NCBI GenBank assembly: GCA_035402725.1
Contig: DAONDU010000104.1
Coordinates: forward strand, 1-9,298
DNA length: 9,298 nt
Source of the DNA: UPXZ01 sp035402725
Lineage (GTDB): Bacteria > Bacteroidota > Bacteroidia > Bacteroidales > Paludibacteraceae
Direction: 5' to 3'
Below the pieces are notes generated by a model. It had not been told where the DNA came from. It searched no databases and worked only from the letters and a program-made list of their open reading frames with translations. Both the position numbers and the translations under genes were made by a program. Shown in pieces: positions 5,923 to 9,298 of the stretch (position 1 is its first letter; the number at the start of each line of letters is the position of its first letter).

Positions 5923-6606
5923 TTATTCCTTCACCATCTCTTCAAAACTTTTCCAAAGCTTATCGTCCTGTGGAACAGGTGCTGTGATGTGTATTTTTTC
6001 TTTCGATACCGGATGAATGAAACTTACGCTGCGGGCATGCAGGCTGATACCTGCATTGGGATTGGAACGGGCAAAGCCGTACTTCAAATCTCCCTTGATG
6101 GGGCAACCCATTGCCGCCAGCTGACAACGTATCTGATGATGACGGCCTGTTTCGAGCTGAACTTCGAGCAGAAAATAACGGTCGGAGGCTGCAATTAATT
6201 TATAGGTGAGCGCCGCTTTCTTGGCATTCTTTCGCTCGTCGGAATAAGCGAATGATTTGTTTTGCTTTTCATTGCGAACCAGATAATGCTCCAGACGTCC
6301 TTCGGGTTCCTTCGGACGGTTCTGTACAATTGCCCAATAGGTCTTTTTCACTTCCTGATTTCGAAACATATCATTCAACCGGGCCAGCGCTTTGCTCGTT
6401 TTGGCAAAAAGCACCACACCGCTCACAGGCCTGTCCAGCCGGTGCGTTACACCCAGAAAAACCTCACCGGGTTTATTGTACTTTTCTTTAATATAAGTCT
6501 TAATTGTTTCCGACAGCGGTTTATCGCCCGTCTTATCGCCCTGAACAATTTCCGAACTGTTTTTATTGACAGCTATGATATGATTATCTTCGTAGAGTAT
6601 AGTCAT
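5923..6606 (-). CDS. RluA-family RNA pseudouridine synthase
   Basis: A 227-residue enzyme that turns specific uridines of rRNA or tRNA into pseudouridine. The catalytic motif HRLDRPVSGV is at residues 55-64 with Asp58 as the nucleophile, followed by FAKTSKALARLNDMF. The later family motifs ETGRHHQIRCQLAAMGCPIKGD and LHARSVSFIHPV are both present. It has no N-terminal S4 RNA-binding domain and starts straight at the catalytic fold, so it belongs to the short RluA-like group. The usual KPxG near the start reads VNKNSSEIVQGDKTGD, which fits a Bacteroidota subgroup as I recall it (not checked). The target uridine cannot be told from sequence. It follows the rRNA methyltransferase by 81 bases on the same strand with no promoter box between, so the two RNA-modifying genes are probably co-transcribed. 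Confidence 0.93.
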   Translation of the reverse strand: MTILYEDNHIIAVNKNSSEIVQGDKTGDKPLSETIKTYIKEKYNKPGEVFLGVTHRLDRPVSGVVLFAKTSKALARLNDMFRNQEVKKTYWAIVQNRPKEPEGRLEHYLVRNEKQNKSFAYSDERKNAKKAALTYKLIAASDRYFLLEVQLETGRHHQIRCQLAAMGCPIKGDLKYGFARSNPNAGISLHARSVSFIHPVSKEKIHITAPVPQDDKLWKSFEEMVKE

Positions 6607-6610
6607 GCTT

Positions 6611-6636
6611 GCTCCCTAACCCCTCTGATAGGGGAA
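6611..6636. repeat. Palindromic intergenic repeat, copy D
   Basis: GCTCCCTAACCCCTCTGATAGGGGAA holds a five-pair hairpin CCCCT/AGGGG (6620-6624 and 6630-6634) preceded by CCCTAA, the same layout as copy A. It sits between the two RNA-modification genes, ending 4 bases from the pseudouridine synthase ATG, so it may affect translation of that gene. Confidence 0.55.
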
Positions 6637-6687
6637 TAATGAACTGTTAATATTGAATATCTTCATGAAATCGTGCATACACACTTA

Positions 6688-7461
6688 CTAAAGAACCTCT
6701 GTACGTTGTCTTACGGTTTCATAAATCAGAATTCCGGCAGCTACCGATACGTTGAGCGACTGTATTTTACCCAGAATAGGTATTCTGACGAGCGAATCGC
6801 ATAACCGCAGGTGTTCGGGTGCAATGCCTTCATCTTCCGAACCCATCAGAATGGCTACAGGTTCTGCCAGTGAAGCCTGTGTATAACTTTCTGCTGCTTT
6901 TTCGGTGGCTGCCACCAGTTTCAATCCCGAATTAGCCAGAAATTTAAGCGCGTCACGCAGGTTTTCCTCGCGGCATACGGGAATATTCATCAGCGCGCCG
7001 GCCGAAGTCTTCACCGCGTCGGCATTAATGGCTGCACCTCCACGCGCGGGAATAATGATGGCATCCACACCCGCACATTCGCAGGTACGGGCAATAGCCC
7101 CGAAATTTCGGACGTCCGTCACACCATCAAGTACAACGACAAACGGATTTCGTCCCTCCTCATAAACCAGTGGAATGATATCCTCGATACGCTGAAAAAT
7201 TACCGGCGAAATAAAAGCGATCACTCCCTGATGATTTTTAGTGGTGATGCGGTTCAGCTTTTCCAGTGGAACTTTCTGAACAGGAATAATCCTGTTTTCG
7301 ATAGCTGTGAAAAGTTCTTTGGAAAGATCGCTGGTCATATCGCGCCGAACAAGAATTTTATCTATTTCCTTACCGGCCTGAATGGCTTCGATAACGGCTC
7401 TAATTCCGAATATCATCTCCTTTTCAGGACGTTGTTTGGTTTTGAACTGATAGTTTATCAT
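6688..7461 (-). CDS. rlmB: TrmH-family RNA 2'-O-methyltransferase (RlmB-like)
   Basis: A 257-residue SPOUT methyltransferase that places a methyl group from S-adenosylmethionine on a ribose 2'-OH, in RlmB on G2251 of 23S rRNA. An N-terminal substrate-binding domain starts at IFGIRAVIEAI (about residue 17). The three SpoU motifs follow in order: NFGAIART at 119-126 with the catalytic Arg126, LMGSEDEGI at 205-213, and IPILGKIQSLNVSVA at 227-241, which forms the trefoil knot and binds the cofactor. Motif 2 reads GSEDEGI rather than GSEGxGI, a mild variant. Length and layout fit RlmB, but other TrmH paralogues cannot be excluded, hence the gene name is tentative. A promoter box ends only 20 bases before the ATG. 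Confidence 0.9.
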   Translation of the reverse strand: MINYQFKTKQRPEKEMIFGIRAVIEAIQAGKEIDKILVRRDMTSDLSKELFTAIENRIIPVQKVPLEKLNRITTKNHQGVIAFISPVIFQRIEDIIPLVYEEGRNPFVVVLDGVTDVRNFGAIARTCECAGVDAIIIPARGGAAINADAVKTSAGALMNIPVCREENLRDALKFLANSGLKLVAATEKAAESYTQASLAEPVAILMGSEDEGIAPEHLRLCDSLVRIPILGKIQSLNVSVAAGILIYETVRQRTEVL

Positions 7462-7480
7462 TTGTTGATTTTTTTATTTG

Positions 7481-7511
7481 CAAATGTACAACGAAAAGAT
7501 TGAAAAAGAAA
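7481..7511 (-). promoter_or_regulatory. Bacteroidota-type promoter for the rlmB-like gene
   Basis: On the minus strand TACATTTG (7481-7488) matches TAnnTTTG exactly, with TTTC (7508-7511) 19 bases upstream as a -33 element. Spacing and the TTTC variant are the same as in the ACT operon promoter. The leader would be only about 10-15 bases. Confidence 0.65.
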
Positions 7512-7630
7512 ATGACAACACCCGGAGATAAAACAACAAGGTCAAAAATCATAATTCCCTTACATTAAGGAGCAAAAATCAGTTCTTTCTTGCCGTTTCA
7601 TTCAACTGCATAAACAAAATTTTGTAAAAA

Positions 7631-7661
7631 CTTGCAAATTAATTTCTTTTCAATAACTTTG
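7631..7661 (+). promoter_or_regulatory. Bacteroidota-type promoter for the type IX-secreted protein
   Basis: TAACTTTG at 7654-7661 matches the -7 consensus and equals the ACT operon box base for base. CTTG at 7631-7634 stands 19 bases upstream as -33. A 12-base palindrome ACAAAATTTTGT (7614-7625) lies just upstream and could be an operator. The leader to the TTG start would be about 65-70 bases. Confidence 0.65.
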
Positions 7662-7734
7662 AAGCACGTAAAAAATGTAAGATATTAGTGCCCAACGTAA
7701 AAAACAGGATATAGATTTCAATGAATACAGCATT

Positions 7735-8604
7735 TTGAGAACGAGATTCCTTTTTATATTTATTGTTCTTTCAGCGATAATAACTAACGCTCAGGACTTT
7801 GCTCCCATTGGTGCTACATGGCACTATTCTTATCAGACAATTAATCCAAATATAATTTCTTTTAAGAAAATTGAATCTGTTTCAGACACGACAATTAACG
7901 GTGTTCTGTGTAAAAAATTCAAAGAAAATACTTCTAACGAATCGTATTATCTGTATTCAAAAAATGACAGTGTTTTTGTTTATAAGGAAAACACTTTTCA
8001 TCTACTATACGATTTTGGAGCCAATGCGGGTGAAACGATTACCCTAGGGAGTTACTACAAAACATATAACGGCCTTCCATTAAAAATGACAATTGATTCT
8101 GTAAAAACAATATTGGTATCAGGTCAACAAAGAAAAGTACAATTTGTGACTTGTGGAGACCGAATGATAATTGAGTTTGGAGGGCAGGTTATTCAGGGAA
8201 TAGGAAATACAAACTACATGTTCCCGACTTTAGATAATGCACCCGAAGGACCTTTAAGATGTTATCAGGAAACTAATTCATCACTGTTTATTAATCCATA
8301 TTACAAAAACGAAAATTGGAATAAAACAGATTGTGAACAATTAATTGTAATGAACTATATATCCGAAACTGAAACAAAAAATTCAATTTCAGTTTTCCCT
8401 AATCCAACGAACAACTATCTGAATGTTAACGGCATTGAATTAAATTCTAAATTTCGAATCTATGACACGACTGGAAGAGAAGTATTTCAGGGCATTTTTA
8501 ATAAATCGAAGACAGTTGACATGAAATTTCTTGAAAACGGAATTTATTATATTGAAATTACCAACTGTGACACGAAAACAGTGTATAAATTTATAAAGAA
8601 ATAA
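7735..8604 (+). CDS. Secreted protein with type IX secretion sorting domain
   Basis: A 289-residue protein with a Sec signal peptide (RTRFLFIFIVLSAIITNAQ, cut expected after about residue 20), a body of about 190 residues that I do not recognise, and a C-terminal type A sorting domain at about 216-289. That domain shows SVFPNPTNNYLNV, FRIYDTTGREVFQG and LENGIYYIEI near the end. Such tails send the protein through the type IX system across the outer membrane, where they are removed and the protein is released or attached to the cell surface. The start is a TTG; no in-frame ATG exists between it and the stop at 7678. The gene is plainly more AT-rich than its neighbours (15 G/C of 60 at 7921-7980 against 34 of 60 at 7021-7080) and is the only plus-strand gene here, so recent acquisition is possible. 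Confidence 0.88.
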   Translation: MRTRFLFIFIVLSAIITNAQDFAPIGATWHYSYQTINPNIISFKKIESVSDTTINGVLCKKFKENTSNESYYLYSKNDSVFVYKENTFHLLYDFGANAGETITLGSYYKTYNGLPLKMTIDSVKTILVSGQQRKVQFVTCGDRMIIEFGGQVIQGIGNTNYMFPTLDNAPEGPLRCYQETNSSLFINPYYKNENWNKTDCEQLIVMNYISETETKNSISVFPNPTNNYLNVNGIELNSKFRIYDTTGREVFQGIFNKSKTVDMKFLENGIYYIEITNCDTKTVYKFIKK

Positions 8605-8738
8605 ACAAATTCGATAAGATATCACCGAATCGCTGCTACTGCAAGTTAACGCGCAAATCTGTCGAGTGGGAAAGATGATATAAAAACAATCTCATTTAGC
8701 CACGCGAGGCAATCCCGATGTACTTCATTTTATGACAT

Positions 8739-8774
8739 AAAAAAAGCTGTCTCCATTTGAAATGTGACAGCTTT
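8739..8774 (-). terminator. Rho-independent terminator of manA, probably bidirectional
   Basis: A nine-pair stem AAAGCTGTC/GACAGCTTT (8743-8751 and 8766-8774) with a short inner CAT/ATG pairing. On the minus strand it is followed by seven T (8739-8745, partly within the stem), the classic layout, 27 bases after the manA stop. On the plus strand CTTTAATTATTTT follows, so it can also stop the type IX-protein transcript. Confidence 0.85.
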
Positions 8775-8801
8775 AATTATTTTGCTTTAACAGACCCCGA
8801 T

Positions 8802-9298
8802 TTATCGGATATAAATCTCCATCAACCTGACTTTACCTTCGGGTATAAAGGTGGCAACATCCATTCCGGCAGGTATCAGCACGGTTTCGCCTTTCTTTAC
8901 CTGCACATTGCTTGTTCCGCCGGAAATCTCCATGCTTCCTTCGAGACACATATACACTACAAATGTTCCATCGGGCACGTTTTGCATCCGACGGGGCTTG
9001 TCAAGTTCCATGATATTAGTCGCAAAGTATTCACAGCTTACGAGCAGCTGCGGATCGGCATTTGTTGTCAGTGCATAAGGGGTTTTCGGGTTTTTAGACG
9101 CCGAGAAATTGATCACATCCAGCGCTTCGGCCGTATGCAGTTCACGTTCGTTACCCTTGTCATCCGTCCGTTTGTAGTCGTAAATGCGGTAGGTCACATC
9201 ACTCGACTCCTGTATTTCGGCAACCATCACTCCCCTGCCAATGGCATGAACCAGTCCTGCCGGAATAAAGAAAACATCACCGGCCTGCACCGGCACTT
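8802..9298 (-). CDS. manA: Mannose-6-phosphate isomerase, class I (C-terminal part)
   Basis: The frame enters from the right edge and ends at 8802, so only about 165 C-terminal residues are seen of roughly 320 expected. The GTG at 9296 is an internal valine, not a start. Seen: VQAGDVFFIPAGLVHAIG, a cupin strand carrying the zinc-ligand histidine (PAGxxHA) of type I phosphomannose isomerases, and then EIQESSDVTYRIYDY with the arginine that lies in the active site of the family. A second cupin-like stretch follows (FVVYMCLEGSMEISGG, then VKKGETVLIPAGM). The enzyme interconverts mannose-6-phosphate and fructose-6-phosphate in the cytosol, linking glycolysis to GDP-mannose or mannose use. The glutamine and glutamate zinc ligands are beyond the edge. 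Confidence 0.92.
   Translation of the reverse strand, partial: VPVQAGDVFFIPAGLVHAIGRGVMVAEIQESSDVTYRIYDYKRTDDKGNERELHTAEALDVINFSASKNPKTPYALTTNADPQLLVSCEYFATNIMELDKPRRMQNVPDGTFVVYMCLEGSMEISGGTSNVQVKKGETVLIPAGMDVATFIPEGKVRLMEIYIR

Noticed and set aside
7690..7697. GCCCAACG before the secreted-protein gene, looking like an integron attC core site
   Set aside because: No partner GTTRRRY core with a foldable stem was found within a plausible distance, the orientation is wrong for a cassette carrying the plus-strand gene, and no comparable site follows the gene at 8605-8738.
8610..8632. Weak inverted repeat ATTCG...CGAAT after the secreted-protein gene
   Set aside because: Only five pairs around a 12-base loop with no T-run; the strong hairpin at 8739-8774 serves as terminator.
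8713..8724. TCCCGATGTACT, like half of a longer palindrome
   Set aside because: The second arm (TACATCGGGA) is not present; the next bases are TCATTTTATG, so there is no hairpin and no evidence for a repeat copy.

Overview
The window reads as chromosomal DNA from a member of the Bacteroidota, probably a Bacteroidales-like anaerobe or facultative anaerobe. Four things point there: three promoters of the Bacteroidota type (TAnnTTTG at -7), a type IX secretion sorting domain on one protein, two lipoproteins and a sigma/anti-sigma pair of Bacteroidota style, and short intergenic palindromes of the 'CCCTAACCCC...GGGG' kind common in that phylum. No tRNA, rRNA, CRISPR array, transposase or phage gene was seen. 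The assignment comes from reading the sequence only; no database was searched.

Left part (1-3263, all minus strand): a promoter at 3233-3263 drives a tandem-ACT protein, then a phenylacetate-CoA ligase (PaaK), a small unknown lipoprotein, and a class I/II PLP aminotransferase that runs off the left edge. The last three are 24 bases apart and look like one transcript. A likely theme is aryl-acid and aromatic amino acid interconversion (arylacetate to aryl-CoA, with an amino acid-sensing ACT protein and an aminotransferase). The oxidoreductase expected to link the CoA ester to the 2-oxo acid is not in the window.

Middle (3283-5692, minus strand): a three-gene envelope-signalling cassette. An ECF sigma factor overlaps by 8 bases a small single-pass membrane protein that is probably its anti-sigma factor. 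After a 298-base spacer with two palindromic repeats comes a 377-residue lipoprotein that also ends in a transmembrane helix. The shared 11-base motif upstream of the sigma gene and of the lipoprotein suggests joint control. This cassette is the best candidate in the window for an undescribed system.

Right part (5923-9298): an RluA-family pseudouridine synthase and an RlmB/TrmH-family rRNA 2'-O-methyltransferase, both minus strand and probably co-transcribed. Next is a lone, AT-rich plus-strand gene for a secreted protein with a type IX sorting tail, with its own promoter. Then comes a strong terminator serving the 3' end of a class I mannose-6-phosphate isomerase (manA), which enters from the right edge on the minus strand.

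Gene-free stretches: 4417-4714 (298 bases) holds two hairpin repeats. 5730-5922 holds one repeat, one hairpin and a short inverted motif. 7462-7734 holds two divergent promoters. 8605-8738 shows nothing I can name.
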